Source: an uncultured Lachnospiraceae bacterium (GTDB taxonomy: Bacteria > Bacillota > Clostridia > Lachnospirales > Lachnospiraceae). From it: a stretch of 15,920 nt of DNA. The first letter of the stretch is position 1. Each line of letters begins with the position of its first letter. Positions 6,717 to 14,616 of the stretch are shown in pieces. The position numbers and the translations under genes are program-made. The stretch lies in the NCBI GenBank assembly GCA_934376945.1, contig CAKRPI010000049.1:1-15920 (forward strand), read 5' to 3'. The notes under the pieces are model-generated. The model worked only from the letters and a program-made list of their open reading frames with translations. It was not told the DNA's origin and ran no database searches.

Positions 6717-6766
6717 CAGTAGCAGGTGTTTTACGGAAAAGAGAAGAAGAGGAAGGGCTTGCCCGA

Positions 6767-9604
6767 ATGGAAAAACAGCAGATTCTGGTCGTAGATGATT
6801 CGGCCTTAAACAGAGAAATTCTTTCAGAAATGCTTTCGGATGATTATTGGATCAGTGAAGCAAAAAACGGTCAGGAGGCGATTGAGCTTCTGGTAAATCA
6901 TTGGCGGGAATACCGGCTGGTACTGCTTGACATTAATATGCCGGTAGTGGACGGATACGAAGTGCTTCGCTATATGAAGGCGCACAACTGGCTGGAGGTG
7001 CTTCCGGTGATCGCAATTTCGGCAGAGACAGGCAAGGACAATATCGGACTGGCTTATGAGCTTGGAGTCAGTGATTATTTTAAGCGTCCATTTGATAGTT
7101 CGGCAGTACGCAGAAGAGTCAGAAATACGATCGCACTGTATGACAAAATGGCCGGGAATCTGCAGGATGCAGTTGGAATGCTGGCCTCTTTTTTCCTTCG
7201 TATCCTGAAGATCAATCTGACGACAGATTCTTATTGGGTGCTGAAAAACAGCGAAACAGAAGAAACAGGTGTTTTAGACCGTATTGAAAAGTTTTCGGAG
7301 CGACTGAAAGCATACGTATACAGAGGGGATATTTATCCGGATGATATAGAGGAATATCTGCAGTTTTTTGATCTGGAGCGGCTTCGCAGATTTTTTGCGG
7401 ATGGCAATCAGCAGACAAAGCTGCATGTCCGGTATCGGAACGGGCAGGAATATCGCTGGGTATCAATGGAAATGCTGCGCAGTACAGAATACCAGTCTGA
7501 CGAGCAGTTTACGATGCTTTACATGAGGGATATCCATGATGATTACATAAAACAGCTCGATATAGTGATGCGTCATGTGACGGATTCTTCCGGCGTGGTG
7601 AATCTGAATGTTTCACAGAACCGCTGCATTTCAGCAAGCGGACTGCAGCCGCTGAAGAAAGTGGAAGGCGGAAAGGAATCCATTGATTCCTATATCGGCA
7701 GAATTGCGGAAGATATTCTTATTGATAAGGATAAGAAAAGCTTTTGTGAAATTTTTTGCAGAGATCACTTACTTGCGTGTTATAAAAAAGGCAAGAATTC
7801 GGTGGTTGTGGAGCAGTCTCTTTTCTGTAAACCAGATAAGAAACTGAAAATGTATCGGATTACGGTAGAAACGTTCCGAAATTCATGTTCAAATGAGATA
7901 GAAGGAGTCCTGTATTTTACCGATATCACAGATAGTTATCTGTCAGATGCAATGTTAAGTATGGTTTATGAAAAGAGCTATGAAATGATTGCGCTCATTG
8001 ATATGCGCAGAGAGATGATCGTTTCGAATTATACGAAGCATTTCAGCATGTCACAGTATCTTGAAGGAGCGCAGCCATACCGGGAGTTTGCAGAGAAGCG
8101 TGTAAAGAACCGTGTGGCAGAAAAGGACCGCAGGATGATTGCGCATGCTGCGTCACTGAATGTAATCCGGAAGGAACTGGAAAAATCGGATACGTATTCC
8201 TTTACCTTGCAGCTGTTTGACAAAAACGGTCAGGGTGAGAGAAGACTGAAGCGATGCACATTTCTTTATTTGAGTAAACCATATCAGATTGTACTTTCCA
8301 CGCTTGAGGATATTACGGATCTGACAGGGCGTGATGTCCTGACCGGCGGTTATAATCGAGAGGGTTTTCTGCGCCATGTAAAAGAGCGCCTGAAAGAAGC
8401 AGGGGAAGAACGTTTTGCCGTATTGTATTTTAATATCAAGAGCTTTAAGGCAGTCAATGAATTGTTTGGAACCGAAAAAGGAGATTCTGTTTTACGGACT
8501 CTTTATAAGACACTGAATACCTCGGAGCTGCATCCTGAGATTACAGCCAGAATAGAGGCAGATCATTTTGCCTGCCTTGTCAGAACAGAAAACCTGAATT
8601 TTAATATACTTACGGCATTATGTGAGCAGCGGGTAGTGAAGGAACGAAAGACACTGCATCTGCATCTTCGCTGCGGAGTGTTTTTCGCAGAGGATCGGAC
8701 CATGCCGGTCGATGGTATGCTCAGCCGTGCAAAGCTTGCCAAAAGATATATCAAGGATGAATATATTCAGCCGTACCGCGTGTATGACAGATCCATGAGT
8801 AATGCGTATCTGGACAGTGCGGAGCTGGCTGGAGAGCTGTGCGAGGGAATTCAGAAAAAGCAGTTTGAGGTATATTACCAGCCGGTTGTTGATGCAGGGA
8901 CCGGAGAGATCGCATCGGCAGAGGCTCTGATCCGCTGGAATCATCCGGAAAAGGGCATGATTTCACCGGGAATCTTTATTCCGGCACTGGAAGAGAGCGG
9001 CCAGATCTCAGAGCTTAGCTTATATGTGATTGAACAGGTGAAGGAATTTATCCGCAGCCGTATCTGTCTTGGTTTGAAAGTGGTTCCGGTATCAATCAAT
9101 CTTTCCTGGATGGATTTTTATGATGAGACGATGATTCAATCGATTATTGCACAGCTGCAGACGGAAGAGATCCCGCGCGGTATGATTCGGTTTGAAATTA
9201 CGGAGACCTCGTATGCTGCGCTGGAAGAAAACCGGCTTGGTGTATTGAATGCAATGCGCAAAGAAAATGCCAAGATTCTGCTGGATGATTTCGGAAGCGG
9301 ATATTCATCGTTCGGTATGCTGCGCGAGTATAATTTTGATATTCTTAAGATTGATATGAGCTTTGTCCGTCAGATAGAAACAAATACGAAAACACGCAGT
9401 ATCCTCCGTTTTCTGATCGATATGGCGCATGAAATGGACGTTTCTCTGATTGCGGAAGGAGCAGAGACAGAAGCGCAGGCGAGGTTTTTGAAGGAAAATG
9501 GCTGTGATTATATTCAGGGCTATTATTATTCCAGACCGGTGCCGCAGGAAGCATTCCGAAAGCTTCTGGATGCAGGAAAGGCTCTGCCGGAAGTAAAGCA
9601 GTGA
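6767..9604 (+). CDS. Response regulator with degenerate GGDEF and EAL domains, probable c-di-GMP phosphodiesterase
   Basis: A 945-aa cytoplasmic signalling protein. The receiver domain (about 1-125) has acidic Asp10/Asp11, phosphoacceptor Asp55 (LLDINMP) and Lys106. A long middle region (about 130-515) is probably PAS-like. The GGDEF domain begins at Asp523 (DVLTGGYNRE), but its signature is changed to EADHF (597-601) and the inhibitory RxxD site is missing, so cyclase activity is unlikely. The EAL domain (about 690-935) keeps Glu719 (EAL), Asn778, Glu810 (EITE), Asp840/Asp841 (DDFGSGYSS), Lys861, Glu897 (EGAE) and Gln917 (QGYYYSRP), the residues known to bind metal and c-di-GMP. It should cleave c-di-GMP to pGpG under phosphorylation control; no partner kinase is nearby. 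The start chosen follows AGAGGAAGGG by about 9 nt and matches receiver N-termini. The same frame is open upstream to an ATG at 6608, but the extra residues fit no domain. Confidence 0.88.
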   Translation: MEKQQILVVDDSALNREILSEMLSDDYWISEAKNGQEAIELLVNHWREYRLVLLDINMPVVDGYEVLRYMKAHNWLEVLPVIAISAETGKDNIGLAYELGVSDYFKRPFDSSAVRRRVRNTIALYDKMAGNLQDAVGMLASFFLRILKINLTTDSYWVLKNSETEETGVLDRIEKFSERLKAYVYRGDIYPDDIEEYLQFFDLERLRRFFADGNQQTKLHVRYRNGQEYRWVSMEMLRSTEYQSDEQFTMLYMRDIHDDYIKQLDIVMRHVTDSSGVVNLNVSQNRCISASGLQPLKKVEGGKESIDSYIGRIAEDILIDKDKKSFCEIFCRDHLLACYKKGKNSVVVEQSLFCKPDKKLKMYRITVETFRNSCSNEIEGVLYFTDITDSYLSDAMLSMVYEKSYEMIALIDMRREMIVSNYTKHFSMSQYLEGAQPYREFAEKRVKNRVAEKDRRMIAHAASLNVIRKELEKSDTYSFTLQLFDKNGQGERRLKRCTFLYLSKPYQIVLSTLEDITDLTGRDVLTGGYNREGFLRHVKERLKEAGEERFAVLYFNIKSFKAVNELFGTEKGDSVLRTLYKTLNTSELHPEITARIEADHFACLVRTENLNFNILTALCEQRVVKERKTLHLHLRCGVFFAEDRTMPVDGMLSRAKLAKRYIKDEYIQPYRVYDRSMSNAYLDSAELAGELCEGIQKKQFEVYYQPVVDAGTGEIASAEALIRWNHPEKGMISPGIFIPALEESGQISELSLYVIEQVKEFIRSRICLGLKVVPVSINLSWMDFYDETMIQSIIAQLQTEEIPRGMIRFEITETSYAALEENRLGVLNAMRKENAKILLDDFGSGYSSFGMLREYNFDILKIDMSFVRQIETNTKTRSILRFLIDMAHEMDVSLIAEGAETEAQARFLKENGCDYIQGYYYSRPVPQEAFRKLLDAGKALPEVKQ

Positions 9605-9613
9605 GAATCAGGC

Positions 9614-9642
9614 TTGAAAAACATCAGAGACTTATATATAAT
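9614..9642 (+). promoter_or_regulatory. Strong promoter of the trkA-trkH operon
   Basis: TTGAAA (9614-9619) and a perfect TATAAT (9637-9642) with a 17-bp spacer. The predicted start is about 9649, leaving a leader of about 77 nt. Confidence 0.78.
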
Positions 9643-9647
9643 ACAGG

Positions 9648-9703
9648 TGGTATATGGCGCTGGCGCCGTATACCATTTGTGACTTTATAGTTTTGTCGCC
9701 AGC
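9648..9703 (+). promoter_or_regulatory. Structured leader of trkA with two exclusive pairings
   Basis: TGGTATATGGCG (9648-9659) pairs with CGCCGTATACCA (9664-9675): 12 pairs including one T-G, with a CTGG tetraloop. It begins at or next to the predicted +1. In addition GCTGGCG (9659-9665), at the top of this hairpin, is perfectly complementary to CGCCAGC (9697-9703), 10 nt before the ribosome binding site. The two pairings cannot form together. It does not look like the known c-di-AMP riboswitch and no terminator T-run follows, so a switch role is a hypothesis. Confidence 0.45.
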
Positions 9704-9725
9704 AAATACAATAGAGGAAAATGAG

Positions 9726-11084
9726 ATGAAAATTATTATTGTGGGCCTTGGCAAAGTAGGACAGACACTTGCGGCCGAATTGAGTAAAGAGGACAATGAT
9801 ATTACCGTCATTGATAATCGTGAGTCTGTGGTGCAGGATTTTGCAAGTCAGTATGATTTGATGGGCGTAGTGGGAAATGGGTCAACGTATTCCGTCCAGA
9901 TGGATGCAGGAATTGAAGCAGCGGATCTGCTGATCGCGGTAACCGGATCAGATGAATTGAATCTTCTTTGTTGTCTGATCGCAAAAAAGGCAGGAAACTG
10001 CCATACGATTGCCCGGGTACGGAATCCGGAATACAACAAAGAGCTTGGATTCATAAAAGAAGAGCTTGGTCTTGCAATGGTGATCAATCCGGAATTTGCG
10101 GCAGCAGAGGAGATTGCGCGTGTGCTGAAATTCCCGTCTGCGATCGAGGTGGATTCTTTTGTGCGAAGCCGTGTGGAGCTTTTGAAATTCCGCGTGCCGG
10201 AGAAATCAATTCTGAATGATATGAAGCTTTCTGATCTGTCATCCAGAACGAAGGGAAATATCCTTATTTGTGCAATTGAACGTGGAGATACGTTGATTAT
10301 TCCGGATGGAAATACCGTTTTACAGCCAAGAGACCGCATTTCTATCGTCGGTACATCCTCAGAGGCAAATGAGTTTTTCAAGCAGGCAGGCATCGTTTCC
10401 AACCAGGTGAAAAATATCATGATCGTCGGTGGAGGCGCGATTGCGTTTTATCTTGCAAAGATGTTGATCGCCACAGGAATTCGCGTCAAAATTGTGGAAA
10501 AAGACATGGGGCGATGCGAAAAGCTCTGTGACAGTATTCCAAAAGCAACGGTTGTCTGCGGAGACGGTACAGATCGTGATCTGCTCAAAGAAGAGGGACT
10601 GGAGCGGTATGAGAGCTTTGCGGCGCTGACGAATATCGACGAGGAGAATGTTCTGCTGTCGCTGTATGCCAAGAAGGTCGGTGATGCAAAGGTAATCACG
10701 AAAATCAACCGCATTACGTTTGACGAGGTGATCCAGGAGCTTGATCTGGATACGGTGATCCATCCGAAAAATATTACCTCAGAGCATATTATCCGTTATG
10801 TACGTTCCATGAAGAATTCTCTCGACAGCAATGTGGAAACGCTTCATCGGATTATCAATAACAAAGCGGAGGCGCTGGAGTTTATTATCCGTGAAAAATC
10901 AAGGGCAACCGATATACCGCTGCAGGAGCTGAAGATTCGCAAGGGCGTGCTGGTTGCGAGTATCAATCGCAAGGGAAAGGTAATTATTCCGCGTGGTATG
11001 GATATGCTGAAAAAAGGAGATGCTGTGATCATTATCACGCAGTTTGCCGGTTTGAACAGCATTGACGATATTTTAGTAAAGTAG
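9726..11084 (+). CDS. trkA: Trk potassium uptake system regulatory subunit TrkA
   Basis: A 452-aa peripheral cytoplasmic protein that gates the TrkH channel in response to nucleotides. It has the duplicated RCK layout of full-length TrkA. The first Rossmann fold starts at residue 2 with GLGKVG (7-12) and Asp30 at the end of the second strand. A first RCK-C segment lies around 135-220. The second Rossmann fold starts at about 231 with GGGAIA (235-240) and Glu258. A final RCK-C segment runs to the end (about 370-452). In the second fold the last glycine of the GxGxxG pattern is Ala240, so that site may bind nucleotide differently. The start follows AGAGGAAAA by about 4-7 nt and matches the usual MKIIIVGLG N-terminus. 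An in-frame ATG at 9654 would add 24 unrelated residues and lies inside the leader hairpin. trkH starts 10 nt downstream. Confidence 0.95.
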   Translation: MKIIIVGLGKVGQTLAAELSKEDNDITVIDNRESVVQDFASQYDLMGVVGNGSTYSVQMDAGIEAADLLIAVTGSDELNLLCCLIAKKAGNCHTIARVRNPEYNKELGFIKEELGLAMVINPEFAAAEEIARVLKFPSAIEVDSFVRSRVELLKFRVPEKSILNDMKLSDLSSRTKGNILICAIERGDTLIIPDGNTVLQPRDRISIVGTSSEANEFFKQAGIVSNQVKNIMIVGGGAIAFYLAKMLIATGIRVKIVEKDMGRCEKLCDSIPKATVVCGDGTDRDLLKEEGLERYESFAALTNIDEENVLLSLYAKKVGDAKVITKINRITFDEVIQELDLDTVIHPKNITSEHIIRYVRSMKNSLDSNVETLHRIINNKAEALEFIIREKSRATDIPLQELKIRKGVLVASINRKGKVIIPRGMDMLKKGDAVIIITQFAGLNSIDDILVK

Positions 11085-11094
11085 GTGCCGGACG

Positions 11095-12531
11095 ATGAAT
11101 TATGGAATGATACTTTATGTGATCGGCTGGGTGCTGAATTTTGAGGCGGCGTTTATGGTGCCGTCCTGCCTTACAGCATTCATTTATCAGGAGCGGCAGG
11201 GAATGGCATTGGCAGGGGTTGCGGCAATGAGTCTGATCGTCGGACTTCTGATCATCAGAAAAAAACCAAAAAGCATGTCCATGTATGCAAGGGAAGGCTT
11301 TGTGACAGTAGCCATGTGCTGGATCATCTTAAGTGCGGTAGGTGCGCTTCCGTTTGTGATCTCGGGTGCAATCCCATCCTACATAGATGCGCTGTTTGAG
11401 GTTGTTTCCGGTTTTACGACGACAGGATCAAGTATTTTGGCAGAGGTTGAGACAATGCCGCACTGCCTGTTGTTCTGGAGGAGCTTTACGCACTGGATCG
11501 GCGGTATGGGTGTGCTGGTCTTTGTCATGGCAGTGCTTCCGCTTGCAGGCGGCACGAATATGTACATGATGAAGGCAGAAAGCCCGGGACCGTCAGTTGG
11601 CAAACTGGTGCCGCGCGTAAAACGAACGGCAGTTATTTTATATGGCATGTATGTGGTAATCAGTATTTTGCAGCTGGTATTTTTGCTGGCGGGGAAAATG
11701 CCGGTATTTGATGCGCTGGTGACAATGTTCGGAACAGCAGGTACCGGTGGCTTCGGCATTAAAAACGACAGTATGGGCAGCTATTCGCCGTATATTCAGT
11801 GGGTCGTAACGATTTTTATGATTCTGTTCGGAGTCAATTTCAACATTTATTATCTGCTGTTTAAGCGAAAATGGAAAGCTGCGGCTTCGTCTACGGAGGT
11901 GCGGGTTTATTTTTCCATCATATTGATTGCGATTGCGCTGATCACGATCAATATTTTACCGATGTTTTCCAATGTGTGGACGGCCTTGCGCCACGCTGCA
12001 TTTCAGGTTGGATCGATTATTACGACGACGGGATTTGGTACCACGGATTTCGACCTCTGGCCATCTTTTTCAAAAACGATTCTTGTACTTCTGATGTTCA
12101 TCGGAGCGTGTGCCGGCAGTACAGGCGGAGGAATCAAGGTATCCCGTATTGTGATTTTATTTAAATCCATACAGAAGGAGCTGGATGTAATTGCACATCC
12201 GCACAATGTGAAAAAGCTGAAAATGGATGGGCGGATGATTGAACACAGTGTACTGCGTTCTGTAAACGTTTTTGTTGTATCTTACATTCTGGTTTTTGCA
12301 GTATCGGTACTGCTGATTTCCATTGATAATTTTGATTTTACAACAAACTTTACGGCAGTGGCGGCGACGATCAATAATATCGGACCGGGTCTTGCAATGG
12401 TCGGTCCGACACAGAATTTCGGAATGTTTTCTGATTTTTCAAAGGTTGTGCTGATTATCGATATGCTGGCCGGAAGACTGGAACTGTTTCCGCTTTTGAT
12501 TTTATTTGCAAAAAATACATGGACGAAATAA
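11095..12531 (+). CDS. trkH: Potassium uptake protein TrkH/KtrB family, membrane channel subunit
   Basis: A 478-aa polytopic membrane protein, normal length for TrkH, forming the K+ permeation path. The four pore-loop filter segments of the superfamily can all be seen: TTTGSS (108-113), TAGTGGF (214-220), TTTGFG (310-315) and NNIGPG (427-432), each with its filter glycine. GACAGSTGGG near residue 340 is also typical. Hydrophobic helices cover most of the protein, with a basic loop after the third repeat (HPHNVKKLKMDG). It begins 10 nt after the trkA stop, with AGGTG as a modest ribosome binding site, so the two genes are co-transcribed and probably translationally coupled. TrkA binds its cytoplasmic face. 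A terminator follows directly. Confidence 0.95.
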   Translation: MNYGMILYVIGWVLNFEAAFMVPSCLTAFIYQERQGMALAGVAAMSLIVGLLIIRKKPKSMSMYAREGFVTVAMCWIILSAVGALPFVISGAIPSYIDALFEVVSGFTTTGSSILAEVETMPHCLLFWRSFTHWIGGMGVLVFVMAVLPLAGGTNMYMMKAESPGPSVGKLVPRVKRTAVILYGMYVVISILQLVFLLAGKMPVFDALVTMFGTAGTGGFGIKNDSMGSYSPYIQWVVTIFMILFGVNFNIYYLLFKRKWKAAASSTEVRVYFSIILIAIALITINILPMFSNVWTALRHAAFQVGSIITTTGFGTTDFDLWPSFSKTILVLLMFIGACAGSTGGGIKVSRIVILFKSIQKELDVIAHPHNVKKLKMDGRMIEHSVLRSVNVFVVSYILVFAVSVLLISIDNFDFTTNFTAVAATINNIGPGLAMVGPTQNFGMFSDFSKVVLIIDMLAGRLELFPLLILFAKNTWTK

Positions 12532-12546
12532 GGAAAAAAATAAACG

Positions 12547-12585
12547 ATGGCAGGTGCTGGAAGAAAACGGTACCTGCCATTTTTG
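12547..12585 (+). terminator. Rho-independent terminator of trkA-trkH
   Basis: ATGGCAGGT (12547-12555) pairs with ACCTGCCAT (12572-12580), extended inwards by a few pairs including G-U, followed by TTTTT (12580-12584). It starts 16 nt after the trkH stop. Confidence 0.88.
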
Positions 12586-12607
12586 AACGTAGATAAGCAT
12601 CCCAGAG

Positions 12608-12636
12608 TTGCGAAAGAACAACAACTGTGCTACAAT
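12608..12636 (+). promoter_or_regulatory. Promoter of the NlpC/P60 gene
   Basis: TTGCGA (12608-12613) and TACAAT (12631-12636), 17-bp spacer, with TGC directly before the -10 box. The start near 12643 gives a leader of about 61 nt. AAAGGAG at 12645-12651 has no start codon at a usable distance. Confidence 0.65.
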
Positions 12637-12703
12637 AAAGAGTCAAAGGAGCATTCGGGTAAAGATCAGCCATTGACTGATGACAGGGGAGACAGGAATC
12701 ACA

Positions 12704-14521
12704 ATGTATAAAAAGAAATTACTCGTAATTAGTTTATGCACCGTTTTTGCAGGAGCATCCATTTGGACGAACGGTACTTATGGGACGGCAGGCAAAAGCG
12801 TGCAGGCGGCAGCACTCGCAGAGGAGACGAAAGCAGACGCAAATCCGCAGGCAGAAGAACCTGCACCGGGGGCAGAAATACCGGCAGAGACACAGGTGGT
12901 AACGGAGCCACCGCAGACGCAGGCAGCTGAGACGCAGCCGCCACAGACGGAGCCGCAGACGCAGGCAGCTGAGACGCAGCCGCCGCAGACAGAGCCACAG
13001 ACGCAGGCACCACAGACGGAGCCACAGACGCAGCCGCCACAGACAGAGCCACAGACGCAGCCGCCACAGACAGAGCCACAGACGCAGCCGCCACAGACAG
13101 AGCCACAGACGCAGGCACCGACAGAGCCGCCGCAGACGGAGACGCAGGCACCGACAGAGCCGCCGCAGACGGAGACACAGGCACCGACAGAGCCGCCGCA
13201 GACGGAGACACAGGCACCGACAGAGCCGCCGCAGACGGAGACAGAGCCGACAACAGAGCCGCCGCAGACGGAGACAGAGCCGACAACAGAGCCGCCGCAG
13301 ACGGAGGTACCGACAGAGTCAGAAACGCAGGAGCCGACAGAGACGGAAACAGAAACGGCTTCAGAGGAAGAGTCAGAGACGGAAACAGAAACTGATCCGG
13401 AGACAGAATCTGAAATGGAGTCTGAAACATCGGAGTTTGGTACGAATGAAGAGCTGATCGCACATCAGCAGATTGTAATTCCGCCGGATATTGTGCTGGA
13501 GTTTCGTTTTACGCAGATAGAAAAAGAGTATGCGCTGGTCTCCGGCAAGAAGGGTGCATCTGTATATGAGGAGAAAGCAGAGACTGCCCGGGAAGTTGGT
13601 ATACTGGAGTATTATGGGCTTTGCTATATTCTTGAAGACGGAGAAGATGGCTGGTATTATATAGAATCCGGAAATGTGAGGGGTTTCATAAAGGCGGATC
13701 AGGTAGTCACCGGAGAAACTGCAGATCGGATTGTGAAGGTAAAAGGGGAAGAAGAGCTTCCAAAGGCCCGGCTTACAGTAGCTCGCACTGAGAACAGCGC
13801 ATATACGTACACACATACAACGGTTCAGGAAGTTCTGGCAGATAAGGACTACGCACTTGCTGCGAAAGCATTGAATGTTTATGAACAGCGCAAAGAGGAT
13901 GCGCGCGTGACCGGTACGCTGGCAAAGGATGGGCTTTGTTATCTGCTCGCAGATAAGGATAAGGATTGGATTTTCGTGGAATCCGGCGACGTAAGAGGAT
14001 TCGTAAAGCGAAGCGGGCTTGTGACCGGAAGCACTGCCGTACAGAAGGTAAATTCAGTCGGAGAAAATAATCTGGCAAAAGCAGCGCTGCAAATTGAGCC
14101 GGAAGACAACAAATCGTGTTATTACACGCTGACGTCTGTACAGAAGGCATCCCAGGAAGCAAAAACACGTGAGTCGATCGTAAACTTTGCGCTGCAGTTT
14201 GTCGGAAATCCGTACGTATGGGGCGGTACCAGTCTGACAAACGGATGTGATTGTTCCGGATTTGTAATGAGTATTTATGCAAACTTCGGTTATTCTTTGC
14301 CGCGTGTGGCAGATGCTCAGTCCGTATATGGTATGCAGATTCCGGTTTCTTCGGCCCAGCCGGGTGATCTGATCTTTTACGCACGCAATGGCTATGTTTA
14401 CCATGTAAGCATGTATATCGGCGGAGGCCAGGTGGTACATGCAGCCGGACGACAGTATGGTATTATTACTTCCGGCATCAGTGGAAATGCAGTGTGGGCA
14501 ACGCGGCTGATCGGCGTATAA
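12704..14521 (+). CDS. Secreted NlpC/P60 cell-wall hydrolase with Pro/Thr/Glu/Gln-rich repeat linker and two SH3-like domains
   Basis: A 605-aa secreted peptidoglycan hydrolase, expected to cut peptide stems of the wall (family function: gamma-D-glutamyl-diamino acid endopeptidase). The order is: signal peptide (about 1-40, MYKKKLL start); a low-complexity linker (about 60-245) dominated by PQTEPQTQ and APTEPPQTET repeats and ending in an acidic Glu/Thr/Ser stretch; two bacterial SH3-like repeats (about 272-335 and 380-440) that resemble each other; and a C-terminal NlpC/P60 domain (about 490-605) with Cys517 (CDCSGF), His567 (YHVSMYIG) and third residue His579 (VVHAAG). All catalytic residues are present. 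The linker probably spans the wall. I chose the ATG at 12704, behind AGGGGAGACAGG, because it puts the basic signal-peptide start first. An ATG at 12680 in the same frame adds 8 residues and has no ribosome binding site at a usable distance. Confidence 0.9.
   Translation: MYKKKLLVISLCTVFAGASIWTNGTYGTAGKSVQAAALAEETKADANPQAEEPAPGAEIPAETQVVTEPPQTQAAETQPPQTEPQTQAAETQPPQTEPQTQAPQTEPQTQPPQTEPQTQPPQTEPQTQPPQTEPQTQAPTEPPQTETQAPTEPPQTETQAPTEPPQTETQAPTEPPQTETEPTTEPPQTETEPTTEPPQTEVPTESETQEPTETETETASEEESETETETDPETESEMESETSEFGTNEELIAHQQIVIPPDIVLEFRFTQIEKEYALVSGKKGASVYEEKAETAREVGILEYYGLCYILEDGEDGWYYIESGNVRGFIKADQVVTGETADRIVKVKGEEELPKARLTVARTENSAYTYTHTTVQEVLADKDYALAAKALNVYEQRKEDARVTGTLAKDGLCYLLADKDKDWIFVESGDVRGFVKRSGLVTGSTAVQKVNSVGENNLAKAALQIEPEDNKSCYYTLTSVQKASQEAKTRESIVNFALQFVGNPYVWGGTSLTNGCDCSGFVMSIYANFGYSLPRVADAQSVYGMQIPVSSAQPGDLIFYARNGYVYHVSMYIGGGQVVHAAGRQYGIITSGISGNAVWATRLIGV
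12906..13312 (+). repeat. In-frame tandem repeats of the NlpC/P60 linker
   Basis: Three unit sizes, all multiples of 3, follow one another: two 42-nt units (about 12923-13006), several 27-nt units coding for PQTEPQTQP (about 13009-13114), then six near-identical 33-nt units coding for APTEPPQTETQ or TTEPPQTETEP (starting at 13115, 13148, 13181, 13214, 13247 and 13280). Near-identity between neighbouring copies suggests recent expansion by slippage or unequal exchange. Copy number is likely to vary between strains and is a region where assembly can go wrong. Confidence 0.9.
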
Positions 14522-14540
14522 GTATAGCATCATAAAAAGA

Positions 14541-14588
14541 AAAAAGAAGGTTGCCGCTTGACTCATGAAAGCGACAGCCTTCTTTTTT
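14541..14588. terminator. Bidirectional terminator between convergent genes
   Basis: AAAAAGAAGGTTGCCGCTT (14541-14559) pairs with AAGCGACAGCCTTCTTTTT (14569-14587), with one C-A mismatch, one T-G pair and a 9-nt loop. A-rich sequence on the left and a T-run on the right allow it to act on both strands, ending the NlpC/P60 transcript and the leftward CorC-type transcript. Confidence 0.9.
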
Positions 14589-14616
14589 ATTAGTTTCTTT
14601 TATTAGTCAATTTCTT

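Noticed and set aside
6608..6766. N-terminal extension of the REC-GGDEF-EAL protein to an upstream ATG
   Set aside because: The extra 53 residues match no domain, overlap the terminator and small ORF, and have no good ribosome binding site, whereas 6767 has AGAGGAAGGG and begins a standard receiver domain.
6552..6766. A c-di-GMP riboswitch controlling the phosphodiesterase
   Set aside because: I could not find the conserved sequence blocks of either c-di-GMP riboswitch class; the leader instead holds the small ORF and terminator.
9848..10420. Long minus-strand frame (190 codons) opposite trkA
   Set aside because: trkA is unambiguous on the plus strand; the antisense product is Ser/Arg/Ile-rich without domains.
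12645..12675. A second ribosome-binding-like AAAGGAG in the NlpC/P60 leader, suggesting another leader peptide
   Set aside because: No ATG, GTG or TTG lies within a usable distance; the nearest TTG is about 21 nt away.
12729..13463. A 244-codon open frame on the minus strand across the NlpC/P60 linker
   Set aside because: It is the antisense shadow of in-frame repeats; its product is a low-complexity Ala/Ser/Val/Pro repeat, while the plus-strand frame encodes a complete multidomain enzyme.
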